Below, one piece after another: positions 8,857-16,935 of a stretch of DNA of 64,000 nucleotides. The position numbers and the translations under genes were made by a program. The notes beneath the pieces are model-generated. The model was not told where the DNA came from, did not search any database, and was given only the letters and a program-made list of their open reading frames with translations. Source of the DNA: Paenibacillus sp. SZ31 (GTDB lineage Bacteria > Bacillota > Bacilli > Paenibacillales > Paenibacillaceae). The stretch is from positions 62,001 to 126,000 of the forward strand of contig NZ_JABBEA010000010.1 of the NCBI RefSeq assembly GCF_012912005.1, in the 5' to 3' direction. Numbering within the stretch: position 1 is the stretch's first letter; each line of letters starts with the position of its first letter.

Positions 8857-9456
8857 TCAACCTTCCAACATTAACAGATGTCCAGACAGCTGTTTTAAGA
8901 CTTCACGACAAGCATTGGCTTTTTCAATATTATCCATCTGCATGGCGGTGTACAGGCGCTCCAGCTCATCATCCACTTCCATGCGCAATAACATGAGTCG
9001 CTCCTCGCCTTCGCGCGAGAGGAACATTTCTTCCATCTCTTCCGCCGTCGGCGCAGGTTCCTTTTGAAAAATGACACGCTGTTTGAACCCAGACACTTCC
9101 ACGAGCCGAATGACTTCACCGAATAAAATGTTCTCCACGGTCATCTGCTGATCCTTGAACCGCTTCACAACCGCATGCCCGCGTGTATCTCCAATCAGCT
9201 TCTCAAGCCACTCTGCCAGCTTCGCGTCCTTGATAATATAATCACCTGTCATCTTGTAGTTCCCACTGCGTGTCTGTTGAAAACGGAGCTTTACCAGCTT
9301 ACGGCCGGTACGGACAGACAGGATAAAAAAGGATTCGTCCTCGCTCCAATATAGTGAATACCCCTCACGAATAAGGTCTTTGATCAAATTTTGGATATGC
9401 CGACGGTTGAACCGCAGCTCCAGATTGCAATATTCAACTTCATAACTCTTATTCAC
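8857..9456 (-). CDS. Conserved hypothetical protein, 199 aa
   Basis: I do not recognise the family. It is a soluble, charged 199-aa protein with no signal peptide or membrane segment. The N-terminal half is alpha/beta-like with aromatic strands (SLYWSEDESFFILSV). The C-terminal third is strongly acidic and helical, with EEMEEMF and REGEERLMLLRMEVDDELERL, and may form a coiled coil. The region 9457-9709 upstream holds its promoter zone and a GGGGC/GCCCC hairpin near 9622-9634, but no gene. Confidence 0.7.
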   Translation of the reverse strand: MNKSYEVEYCNLELRFNRRHIQNLIKDLIREGYSLYWSEDESFFILSVRTGRKLVKLRFQQTRSGNYKMTGDYIIKDAKLAEWLEKLIGDTRGHAVVKRFKDQQMTVENILFGEVIRLVEVSGFKQRVIFQKEPAPTAEEMEEMFLSREGEERLMLLRMEVDDELERLYTAMQMDNIEKANACREVLKQLSGHLLMLEG

Positions 9457-9655
9457 GGCACTCCCTCCATCTGTACCGGAATTGCTCCGGCCCTCGTCTT
9501 CAATCGCTTCTACTCAATCGGCTTACCCTATTTTATACTTCATTTTATGTAAGGGTACTTGGTTATTTGACTATTTTTCACCGAAAGAGCCGCAGGATTG
9601 CAGCTTTCCGCGGGAGCACAGGGGCAAGCCCCCGATTTTGTTGATATAATGGACG

Positions 9656-9702
9656 CGAAAAAGGGAGCTCCACAACCACTACGGTTGACGGAACTCCCTT
9701 TT
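9656..9702 (-). terminator. Terminator after MFS transporter gene
   Basis: The stem AAAAGGGAG(C)TCC pairs with GGA(A)CTCCCTTTT and ends in a run of five T on the minus strand. Confidence 0.75.
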
Positions 9703-9709
9703 CTCTTGC

Positions 9710-11002
9710 TTATTTAGCTGGAGCAGTACGGAACGGATTCCGAGATAATACAAAATGCACGACTGCAAGTCCTGCCATGACAATGGCACTTCCGATGAAT
9801 GGAGCCGGATGGCTAACATGGTCCCACAGCAGTCCGGAAACAATGGGGCCTACAACCATACCTGATCCTTGCAGTGTAAGGAAAAATCCCCAGATCGCTC
9901 CCCGCTCCCCTTTGGGAATCAGTGTAGCTACAAAAGCATTCCAGGCTGGTAAAATCATGGCGTAACTGATTCCCACCAGCATGACAACACCGAACACCAC
10001 GGGAATGGATGTTATGGAGGAAAACGCGAACAGACTCGCTGCCGCCATCAAAAAACCAACGTTCAGGAACGGTTTCGTGCCGAACCGGTCTACCATTTTA
10101 CCAACAGGCAGCAAGGCAATAACGGTTATTCCACCACCCGCAATCAGCAACAAACTGTAAAGGTTCGGTGAGATGTGCAGATCTGTGCGTGTATATAGCG
10201 TGATTACTGGACTGAGCAGCCCGATGACAAACGACTGCATAAACAATGCAGGATACACGAGTGGATTGACATTAAGCGTACTGCGCACTCGTTGCAGTGT
10301 GTCCTTCACACTCTTTTGCAGCCGGATGAACGGTGTGAGCAAATTCGGTTTGGCTGGATATTTCACATCACTATTCTTCGCTGCTTGCTCGGCATGCTCT
10401 CCTTCAACAATGACACGTCCAGGAAGAATCATGGCCACCAGGATAACGAGAATGGCACAACCCATCAGCACGAGGAATATAGTTCGATAATCATGATGCG
10501 TACGCTCCAACAGCCAGTTCATGCCTATAGGTCCAAGCCCCGTTCCGCCGAGAGCAGCCATCTCCAGCGCCCCCATTGCTGTACCATTCTTGTTCTGCGG
10601 GCCTGACATCGCCGTCACCCCTGTCATGGCGCAAGGCCAGAGTGGTGACGTACCAATGCCAAGAATGAGACAGGCCATGGCCAGTCCAAAGGCACTTTTG
10701 AGAAAAAGGATCATAATAACAGCGATTAAGGTACAGATTAATGCTGTAACCATCGTTGCACGAAAACCGATCCGTTCTGCAGCCCAGCCGGAAGGTGCCC
10801 GGAACAGATTATCTCCAAGATATTGAAGGGCAAAGGCCACACCGATAACACCAGCGGACAGGCCCAGTATATTGTCCATATACACAGGCAGAACAGCTAC
10901 CAACAGGGCCCCTTTGATAATTTCAACTAGAAAAAGTGTCAGCCACATCGCGATAAAAAATGGTGATCGCAAAATTTTGGCTGGTTTTGTGTCGGTTTGC
11001 AT
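9710..11002 (-). CDS. MFS transporter
   Basis: This is an integral membrane carrier of the major facilitator superfamily with about twelve hydrophobic segments. It has a GWAAERIGFRATM loop between helices 2 and 3 and the repeat-related GKMVDRFGTKPFLN in the second half, both forms of the MFS motif A. A charged central loop (near residues 205-245) separates the two halves. The pattern suggests drug or metabolite efflux; the substrate is unknown. I place the start at the ATG at 11002 (430 aa), with GAAAGGGG upstream. Frames reaching 11026 or 11176 add a non-MFS N-terminus that would run into the speA promoter. It is divergent from speA. Confidence 0.8.
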   Translation of the reverse strand: MQTDTKPAKILRSPFFIAMWLTLFLVEIIKGALLVAVLPVYMDNILGLSAGVIGVAFALQYLGDNLFRAPSGWAAERIGFRATMVTALICTLIAVIMILFLKSAFGLAMACLILGIGTSPLWPCAMTGVTAMSGPQNKNGTAMGALEMAALGGTGLGPIGMNWLLERTHHDYRTIFLVLMGCAILVILVAMILPGRVIVEGEHAEQAAKNSDVKYPAKPNLLTPFIRLQKSVKDTLQRVRSTLNVNPLVYPALFMQSFVIGLLSPVITLYTRTDLHISPNLYSLLLIAGGGITVIALLPVGKMVDRFGTKPFLNVGFLMAAASLFAFSSITSIPVVFGVVMLVGISYAMILPAWNAFVATLIPKGERGAIWGFFLTLQGSGMVVGPIVSGLLWDHVSHPAPFIGSAIVMAGLAVVHFVLSRNPFRTAPAK

Positions 11003-11178
11003 TCTTTTTCCCCTTTCGGCGTTCATTAACCCATCCCTTATCCTTAGTGTAACCCCGGGGAATGTGCCCAAATCTCGGCAATTTAAAAAATTGTCGATTA
11101 TACTGTTGCATTCGGTTCTTAATTTGCTATACTCATCTTTGTTTACCAATTTTATTAGGAAGGGTTGTGACAGCACTG

Positions 11179-12654
11179 ATGAATCACCACCGTACGCCGC
11201 TGTTTACCGCTTTAAAAAATCATGCGGCACTCAATCCGGTACAGTTTCATATTCCGGGCCATAAAAAAGGATTGGGAGCGGATACCGAATTCCGTGAATT
11301 TATTGGCGATAATGCCTTCTCCATAGATTTGATTAACATCGCACCGCTGGATGATCTTCATCAGCCAACGGGTGTCATTCAGGAAGCACAGATCCTGGCA
11401 GCAGATGCCTTCGGAGCCGATTATACCTATTTTAGTGTACAAGGCACAAGCAGTGCCATTATGACCATGATCCTGTCTGTATGCACACCGGGTGACAAAA
11501 TTATTGTGCCCCGTAATGTGCATAAATCGGTTCTTTCGGCCATTATTTTTTCAGGCGCCAAACCTGTATTTGTCTCACCTTCACAAGACGTCAATCTAGG
11601 TATTGATCACGGAGTGACCACACAGTCTATCCGTCGCGCACTTGAGCGTCATCCAGATGCCAAGGCATTGCTCGTGATTAACCCGACCTATTACGGTGTA
11701 GTTACCGATCTGAAAGAGATTGTTGAGCTGGCACACAGCTATCAAGTCCCTGTGCTTGTTGATGAAGCACATGGCGTACTTATTCATTTCCATGAGGATC
11801 TGCCGTTGTCAGCGATGGCAGCAGGTGCCGATATGGCTGCAACCAGTGTTCACAAGCTTGGTGGCTCCATGACACAGAGCTCCGTACTCAACCTGAACAC
11901 AAAGAACGGGTTCGTGAATCCACAACGTGTACAGACGATCTTGAGCCTTCTCACTTCAACATCAACTTCATATATTTTGCTCGCTTCACTCGACACATCC
12001 AGACGTAATCTGGCACTCCACGGTCGTGAAATTGCTCAGAAGGCGATTGAATTGGCTGAGTTCGCCAGACGTTCGATTAACGATATGGATGGACTGTATT
12101 GCTTCGGCAAAGAGCTGCTGGGTACAGAAGCTACCTTTAACTATGATCCCACCAAAGTAACGATTCATGTCCGCCATCTAGGCATTACAGGGTATGAGAC
12201 AGAGAACTGGCTGCGTGAGCATTACAACATCGAGGTCGAACTTAGTGATATGTACAATATTCTGTGTCTCATCACGCCAGGAGATACGGATGACAGCGTG
12301 GATATTTTGCTGAACGCTTTGCAGGATCTCTCCCGTACCTATTATCAAGTGAACCCGGCCCATGAACTGGTGGTTAAAGTTCCGGATATTCCACAGTTGA
12401 TGCTGACTCCACGGGACGCATTCTACGGTGACACCGAAGTCATTCCGTTCAAGGAATCCGCAGGACGTATTATTTCGGAATTCATCTATGTCTATCCGCC
12501 AGGAATTCCGATTCTGTTACCGGGTGAGGTTATTACCCAAGAGAACATCGACTACATCATCGACCATGTCGAAGTTGGATTGCCTGTCAAAGGACCCGAA
12601 GATCGCAGCGTAACCAACGTTAAAGTGATTGTGGAAGCCGATGCTATTTTCTAG
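11179..12654 (+). CDS. speA: Arginine decarboxylase, Orn/Lys/Arg decarboxylase family
   Basis: This PLP-dependent enzyme decarboxylates arginine to agmatine, the first step of Bacillus-type polyamine synthesis. It closely resembles B. subtilis SpeA in motif order and length (491 aa). Key stretches are QFHIPGHKKG, FSVQGTSSAIM, PRNVHKSV, LVDEAHGV and the PLP-lysine motif SVHKLGGS with K226. The late IEVELSDMYNIL stretch also fits. The ATG at 11179 aligns with that family; an in-frame GTG at 11167 is a less likely alternative because it sits too close to the AGGAAGGG site. A strong terminator follows, so the gene is probably monocistronic. Confidence 0.92.
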   Translation: MNHHRTPLFTALKNHAALNPVQFHIPGHKKGLGADTEFREFIGDNAFSIDLINIAPLDDLHQPTGVIQEAQILAADAFGADYTYFSVQGTSSAIMTMILSVCTPGDKIIVPRNVHKSVLSAIIFSGAKPVFVSPSQDVNLGIDHGVTTQSIRRALERHPDAKALLVINPTYYGVVTDLKEIVELAHSYQVPVLVDEAHGVLIHFHEDLPLSAMAAGADMAATSVHKLGGSMTQSSVLNLNTKNGFVNPQRVQTILSLLTSTSTSYILLASLDTSRRNLALHGREIAQKAIELAEFARRSINDMDGLYCFGKELLGTEATFNYDPTKVTIHVRHLGITGYETENWLREHYNIEVELSDMYNILCLITPGDTDDSVDILLNALQDLSRTYYQVNPAHELVVKVPDIPQLMLTPRDAFYGDTEVIPFKESAGRIISEFIYVYPPGIPILLPGEVITQENIDYIIDHVEVGLPVKGPEDRSVTNVKVIVEADAIF

Positions 12655-12690
12655 AACAACCCCATTTGTGCTGTAAATGGGATGGACTTA

Positions 12691-12723
12691 AAGGACCAAG
12701 CCTTAAGCTTGGTCCTTTTTTAT
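12691..12723 (+). terminator. Terminator after speA
   Basis: The perfect stem AAGGACCAAG/CTTGGTCCTT is followed by TTTTTATTTT. Confidence 0.92.
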
Positions 12724-12813
12724 TTTATGGGACAATCGAGTTTGCATTTTCCCGTCTATTTCGTCATTCAAACCGTCCATGAAAATACTCGTCTACCTCT
12801 TGAAAACAAACAA

Positions 12814-12839
12814 AAGGCCCCCTGAAATCAAGGAGCCTT
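12814..12839 (-). terminator. Terminator after DUF1292 gene
   Basis: The stem AAGGC-CC/GG-GCCTT has one mismatch and runs into TTTTGTTTG on the minus strand. Confidence 0.6.
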
Positions 12840-12862
12840 CATGTTATGTTCCAAAAGAATGA

Positions 12863-13180
12863 CTATTCTTGTGATGCAACGAGTTCGTTGTAAGCCGCTT
12901 CAACGCGGTTCCACTCTTCTTCGTCTTCAATATTGTAGAGCACCATTTCCTCGTCTTCTTCTTCCATACGCAGAATGATGCCGTCAGCTTCAGGATTGTT
13001 ACGTTCCAGCAGGAGCGCATAAACATGCTTCTCCACGTCAAACGTCTCCACCAAAACCATCTCCACGTCTTGGCCGTTCTCGTCTGTTAATGTGAGAAGG
13101 ACTTCTTCATGCTCGTGTTCGTGGTCGTGGTCTTGCCCGCATCCGCAGCCATCGCCGTGTTCATGTGTGTGATCGCTCAT
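12863..13180 (-). CDS. DUF1292 family protein with His-rich N-terminus
   Basis: This small acidic soluble protein (105 aa) has the DUF1292 (YrzB-like) pattern: LTDENGQDVEMVLVETFDVE, then YALLLERN, then a run of Glu/Asp ending in W-N-R-V. Its function is unknown in all species. The N-terminus is striking: SDHTHEHGDGCGCGQDHDHEHEHEE packs eight histidines and two cysteines in 25 residues, a plausible metal-binding tail. The ATG at 13180 has a GAGG site; the longer frame to 13252 adds unrelated residues. Confidence 0.82.
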   Translation of the reverse strand: MSDHTHEHGDGCGCGQDHDHEHEHEEVLLTLTDENGQDVEMVLVETFDVEKHVYALLLERNNPEADGIILRMEEEDEEMVLYNIEDEEEWNRVEAAYNELVASQE

Positions 13181-13277
13181 TGAAATACCTCGCTTTATAA
13201 ATAGAAATTGTGTAACCTTGCATATCGTAACATGTTCAATGACCCAGGTCAATTTAACTCACAGGGTAATTTTCGCT

Positions 13278-13832
13278 TCAATCGTTCAGCGCTGTAATGA
13301 TTTTCTCCGCTACCAGGACGTAGCTGCTGTTTGCATTTTCTTTAATATGAAAGCCGACCTGATACTTGCCAGCACGACTGAAATCGTACGTAAAATCATA
13401 TGTGCGGAACCAGAAGTTATCCTTCTGGGTCGTAAGCTCCTGAGACTGGATATCCTTCACCTGACCGCTCGGGTTAGTAATCGTTACTTTCACGGCAGCT
13501 ACATCTGCTGTTAAACTGTCCACTTGTGAAAATACATTGAATTTCAGCTTACCTACGTTAACGTTGCCAAATACAGTGTCTCCCTTGAAGAGAAAAATAT
13601 GTACATTCGGTTTGATCACCGTTACTCTCTTGTTGCTGCTATCCCATTTGACGACGCCTCCGGCTTCTCTTACAGGTACATAGGTCGTTCCATCAATCAG
13701 ATAACCTCCATCAGCTGCTTCCTTGCCGTTAATGAGAACTCGAATCTTCTCGTTCACCGAATCTGCAAACAATAAAGACCCGCCGAGCAAGGAGAATACC
13801 GTGACACAAAGCAATATTCGTTTCCATTTCAT
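13278..13832 (-). CDS. Exported protein with copper-amine-oxidase-type N-terminal domain
   Basis: The predicted mature protein is extracellular. A signal peptide (KWKRILLCVTVFSLLGGSLLFA) starts at residue 2. A stalk-type Cu_amine_oxidN domain follows (near 25-75: VLINGKEAADGG, TTYVPVREAGGVVKWD, RVTVI). The C-terminal half has beta-strands and the KYQVGFHIKENANSSY ending, perhaps an immunoglobulin-like fold. These domains are common as wall or matrix modules in Paenibacillus and do not imply oxidase activity. I use the ATG at 13832 (184 aa). The nearest strong SD (GGGAGGG) lies about 12 nt upstream, so a slightly earlier non-ATG start is possible. Confidence 0.75.
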   Translation of the reverse strand: MKWKRILLCVTVFSLLGGSLLFADSVNEKIRVLINGKEAADGGYLIDGTTYVPVREAGGVVKWDSSNKRVTVIKPNVHIFLFKGDTVFGNVNVGKLKFNVFSQVDSLTADVAAVKVTITNPSGQVKDIQSQELTTQKDNFWFRTYDFTYDFSRAGKYQVGFHIKENANSSYVLVAEKIITALND

Positions 13833-13960
13833 CCCGTCAATATTCCCTCCCCTGCTGCTAGCTGTTGTACATTTATACTGCAGAGTCATCCACAAAGTTG
13901 CGCTGTTTTTCATCATTTTTCATTTTTTATCCAGAATTTTTTCCACCCCTTGGAATGCTC

Positions 13961-13993
13961 AAAAAGAGGCGATCCTCATTAAAGGATGCCTCT
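13961..13993 (-). terminator. Terminator after 14032-14232
   Basis: The stem AGAGGC-ATCCT/AGGAT-GCCTCT ends in five T on the minus strand. Confidence 0.75.
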
Positions 13994-14031
13994 GTCCAAT
14001 TATTGTTATATATACGGGATTATACGAAGAG

Positions 14032-14232
14032 TTACGAAGAAGTATGGCGGGTCAATATACAGGGAACGCCCTTGCCTAATGCCCCTTCAATTCTCATACG
14101 TGCAGCATAATCCATTCCTCGCGTACATGGTGTCTTGCATCTCTCACATACATCCGAAGTGACCAACTTCATGGATACACGAATTTTGTCACTCTTTAAC
14201 GCGGGAGCTTTCTTTCCTTTTGCCTTTGCCAT
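14032..14232 (-). CDS. Small Cys-containing basic protein, 66 aa
   Basis: The family is not recognised. The N-terminus is lysine-rich (AKAKGKKAPALKSDK). Four cysteines (CERCKTPC and GVPC) could bind zinc. A GGGG-rich site precedes the ATG and a terminator follows, so it is probably a genuine monocistronic gene. The basic tail plus Cys motif would fit a small nucleic-acid- or ribosome-associated protein, but this is only inference. Confidence 0.6.
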   Translation of the reverse strand: MAKAKGKKAPALKSDKIRVSMKLVTSDVCERCKTPCTRGMDYAARMRIEGALGKGVPCILTRHTSS

Positions 14233-14338
14233 CCCGGATTCCCCATTTCCCCAAGTGCTTACTGATGTAATGCATCATATGGGGATTCGCCCGGTTGTGT
14301 GTCAAATGGAATGATCGACTTCCTGATACTCAGTTATG

Positions 14339-15076
14339 TTAAATAAAGCCACCATTCACTCGAATCGTCTGACCCGTAACCCATTGAGACTCTGGGCCTA
14401 CCAGAAATGAAATGACACTCGCAATGTCTTCCGGCTCACCCAGACGACCGAATGCATTCATTTTACGTATTCCTTCCAACTGTTGCTCTGTCTTGCCAAC
14501 CGAGAACAACTCTGTATTGGGACCTGGTGCGACTGCATTAATCGTAATCTGTTTGGAACCAAACTCCTTGGCGAGTTGACGGGTAATCTGCTCTACCGCT
14601 CCCTTGGTCCCTGCATATACACTGTAACCAGGAAACATCTGTCCTGTTACCGAGGTAGAAAAGTTCACGATACGTCCTGCATCTTCCATATATTTAAGCG
14701 CTTGTTGGCAAGCAAAGAACGTGCCTTTGACATTAATGGCAAACTGCTGATCAAATTCTTCCTCTGTCACTTCCGCTAGAGGAGTTGTCTTCATGATGCC
14801 TGCATTATTGATTAGAATATCCACTTTCCCAAGCTCGCTGATCGTTTGAGAAAACAGACGTTCCACATCTTCCTTCCGCGCCAAATCGGCTTGCACGGTA
14901 ATGGCACGAACTCCTTTTTCCCGAACAATCTCAGCTACCTCTTCTGCTTTGTCCGGACGACTTGCATAATTAATCACCACATCGGCTCCGAGCTCCGCGA
15001 GTTGCTCCGCAATGGCACGCCCAATACCTCTCGACGATCCTGTGACCACAGCAACCTTACCTGTTAGTTTATTCAT
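14339..15076 (-). CDS. Short-chain dehydrogenase/reductase
   Basis: This is a classical SDR oxidoreductase using NAD(P)H. The cofactor motif TGSSRGIGRAIA lies near residues 12-23, NNAG near 85, and the catalytic Ser-Tyr-Lys are in FSTSVTGQ and YSVYAGTKGA, with the closing VTGQTIRVNGG. The ATG at 15076 has a GGTGGGAG site inside the upstream TetR gene and overlaps its stop by 8 bp. The two therefore form a coupled regulator-enzyme pair. The substrate is unknown, but it is likely what the TetR protein senses or something related. 245 aa. Confidence 0.87.
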   Translation of the reverse strand: MNKLTGKVAVVTGSSRGIGRAIAEQLAELGADVVINYASRPDKAEEVAEIVREKGVRAITVQADLARKEDVERLFSQTISELGKVDILINNAGIMKTTPLAEVTEEEFDQQFAINVKGTFFACQQALKYMEDAGRIVNFSTSVTGQMFPGYSVYAGTKGAVEQITRQLAKEFGSKQITINAVAPGPNTELFSVGKTEQQLEGIRKMNAFGRLGEPEDIASVISFLVGPESQWVTGQTIRVNGGFI

Positions 15077-15722
15077 TCGATCTCCCACCTTCTTCATTCA
15101 TATTAGATAAACCGTGTTCGACTAATAACCATACTTGTGCAAATTCATCATCTATCGTATCGCTGCACCATTCATAGGCATGTGCCGGGTGATGGAAACG
15201 AGCCGTTGCATGAAGAATAGCCGTTGCTGTTACCTTAGGATCACTGAACTTAAACTGGTGATTCTTTCGAATAATTTCGCTTAGATGGTGTATAAGATGT
15301 TCCACATGTTTGCGGATCAGATCAGCCGATTCCTGCGTAACCCGGGCATACATCTCAAATAATTCGGGATCTGACTCAGCATAATGACGTTTAAGACGTA
15401 TTAATGTTTCTATATATACTTTCAGATGATGTGTGCCTTCCCTTGTGTTGTTCTCATCCTGAGTTACCAAAGTAAAAGGTGTGATGATTTCATCTTCAAG
15501 CCATTGTTCAGTCACACCTTCAAGCAATTCCTTCTTGCTGGCGTAATGCCTGTATATCGTTCCATGACTGACTCCGAGCAATTTGGCGACATCGGTGACG
15601 GATGTTTTGGCAGCACCGAAGCGTCTTATCGTTTCCTGCGTAGCTGCAATAATCTGCTCTTTGGTGAGAAATTCAGAAGTTTTGTCTTTTACCATATGAA
15701 CGAGATGGTTAACACCATCCAC
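15069..15722 (-). CDS. TetR/AcrR family transcriptional regulator
   Basis: This 217-aa regulator has an N-terminal helix-turn-helix (TSVTDVAKLLGVSHGTIYRHYASKKEL type, about residues 40-65) and a helical ligand-binding domain. A GGAGGTGG site precedes the ATG at 15722. It begins 36 bp from a perfect 13-bp inverted repeat that is its likely operator, and it is coupled to the SDR gene downstream. Most such proteins repress their own operon until a ligand binds. Confidence 0.88.
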   Translation of the reverse strand: MDGVNHLVHMVKDKTSEFLTKEQIIAATQETIRRFGAAKTSVTDVAKLLGVSHGTIYRHYASKKELLEGVTEQWLEDEIITPFTLVTQDENNTREGTHHLKVYIETLIRLKRHYAESDPELFEMYARVTQESADLIRKHVEHLIHHLSEIIRKNHQFKFSDPKVTATAILHATARFHHPAHAYEWCSDTIDDEFAQVWLLVEHGLSNMNEEGGRSNE

Positions 15723-15757
15723 TTGCCACCTCCATTGAGATTAGATTAACACACTCG

Positions 15758-15795
15758 ATAACAAATGACAATTATTGATTTTTGTCATTTGTTAT
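15758..15795. promoter_or_regulatory. Perfect inverted repeat, likely TetR operator
   Basis: ATAACAAATGACA (15758-15770) and its exact reverse complement (15783-15795) are separated by 12 bp, upstream of the TetR-SDR pair. The position suits autorepression. Confidence 0.7.
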
Positions 15796-15831
15796 TATTT
15801 ATCATTTTAACATTCAATGAAGTCACAACAA

Positions 15832-15860
15832 AAAAAGAGCCCTTTAAAACTTGGCTCTTT
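15832..15860 (-). terminator. Terminator after small membrane protein gene
   Basis: The stem AAAGAGCC/GGCTCTTT runs into T-rich sequence on the minus strand. It also ends plus-strand readthrough. Confidence 0.75.
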
Positions 15861-15930
15861 TGCTTCCTTATCATATATATCAACACGCTTTAAGATTTAC
15901 AATAGTTTAGTATAGTCACAATTGATGCAC

Positions 15931-16110
15931 TTAGAAAACGTATTTAAATAATAAAAATATGACAAGGAGGATACCTCCGAGAATGAGCCAGTTGCTGATT
16001 TCGTACCAAATGCCCTTCCCTCCGGATAGGTATTTCTGTTCATTCTCCTGATGACGCTGACGATGGGTATCGGTCTCAGAGCCATGGGGTGGTTTGCTAA
16101 AATCCATCAT
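15931..16110 (-). CDS. Small single-span membrane protein, 59 aa
   Basis: This gene was read directly from the DNA and is in a different frame from the longer overlapping ORF at 15897-16085, which I reject. It starts ATGATGGAT with AAAGGGG nine bases upstream. The product has a polar N-terminus (DFSKPPHGSETDTHRQRHQE) and one C-terminal transmembrane helix (ISNWLILGGILLVIFLLFKY). A terminator follows directly. The function is unknown; such tail-anchored peptides are common in Firmicutes. Confidence 0.75.
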   Translation of the reverse strand: MMDFSKPPHGSETDTHRQRHQENEQKYLSGGKGIWYEISNWLILGGILLVIFLLFKYVF

Positions 16111-16201
16111 AAGTACATTCCCCTTTCAGCAGTTTTGTGTAATCTTAATACCATTATAACCCACAATTGAGTATGATATTGATTTTTATGCATAAAACAC
16201 C

Positions 16202-16229
16202 AAAAAAAGCCTCCGATTTCTCGGAGGCT
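16202..16229 (-). terminator. Terminator after ohr
   Basis: The perfect stem AGCCTCCGA/TCGGAGGCT runs into seven T on the minus strand. Confidence 0.9.
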
Positions 16230-16257
16230 TCTTATCAACAACAAATAGTATCAATGA

Positions 16258-16677
16258 TTACGCGAGTTCCACGTTAACATTCACGTTTCCTTTGATTCCT
16301 TTGGAATATGGGCAGTAGTCATGGGCAAGTTTCACAAACTTCTGTGCTGTCTCCTCATCCAGACCGAGAATTTTAACTTCCAAATCTACTTGAAGTTTCA
16401 CACCGTTATCTTCAGAGTCCGTCACTAACATTACGGTTGCAGCTACAGTACTTCTTTCAATTTCAACTTTGTGTTTCTTCAATTGAAACTCCAGGGCGGA
16501 GTTAAAACAAGCACTATACCCTGCTGCAAACAACTGCTCCGGATTGGTAGCTGTTGTCACTTGTCCTCCAAGTTCAGGCGGTGCAGCAACATCCAACATA
16601 AACACGTTATCTGGAGATTGTACGATTCCTTGACGTCCGCCTGTATTGATGACTGTTGTTTCATATAATGTTTTCAT
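16258..16677 (-). CDS. ohr: Organic hydroperoxide resistance protein (Ohr/OsmC family)
   Basis: This thiol peroxidase reduces organic hydroperoxides in the cytoplasm. Its 139 aa match Ohr length. The reactive cysteines are in GYSACFNSAL (C57) and HDYCPYSKG (C122), with R15 of TGGRQG near the active site. The N-terminal LYETTVINTGGRQG is the Ohr hallmark. The promoter contains an OhrR-type palindrome, so induction by organic peroxide is expected, but no ohrR gene is nearby. It is divergent from chrA. Confidence 0.93.
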   Translation of the reverse strand: MKTLYETTVINTGGRQGIVQSPDNVFMLDVAAPPELGGQVTTATNPEQLFAAGYSACFNSALEFQLKKHKVEIERSTVAATVMLVTDSEDNGVKLQVDLEVKILGLDEETAQKFVKLAHDYCPYSKGIKGNVNVNVELA

Positions 16678-16752
16678 TTGTGAAAACTCCTTTAGTTAAT
16701 TAGATTTATTTTTTGACTAAATTTCGATCTCTCTTTTATCGCTAACAATTAC

Positions 16753-16781
16753 ATTGTACACAATTAAATTGTGTATGTAAA
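16753..16781 (-). promoter_or_regulatory. ohr promoter with OhrR-type operator
   Basis: Minus strand: -35 TTTACA (16776-16781), 17-bp spacer, -10 TACAAT (16753-16758). The spacer overlaps a perfect 9-1-9 palindrome TACACAATT-A-AATTGTGTA at 16757-16775, resembling Bacillus OhrR sites (TACAATT/AATTGTA). A bound repressor would block RNA polymerase. Confidence 0.75.
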
Positions 16782-16935
16782 TAGTTTGTGTTAAAAAATA
16801 ATATAGTTTAATGCTGCGTTCAAATGAATGACGATGAGGATGATTATAATATAGCTATCTGTAGAGAAAATTGTCCTTCCTTAACTGACATCCATCAGAT
16901 AACCTAGGTCGAACCGTTAAGGAGGAATAACACGT

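Noticed and set aside
9590..9650. Possible riboswitch with a GGGGC/GCCCC hairpin
   Set aside because: Only short, isolated stems; no recognised riboswitch core and no clear downstream gene on the plus strand.
15897..16085. 62-aa minus-strand frame
   Set aside because: No SD and no recognisable features; the 59-aa gene in another frame has SD, membrane helix and terminator.
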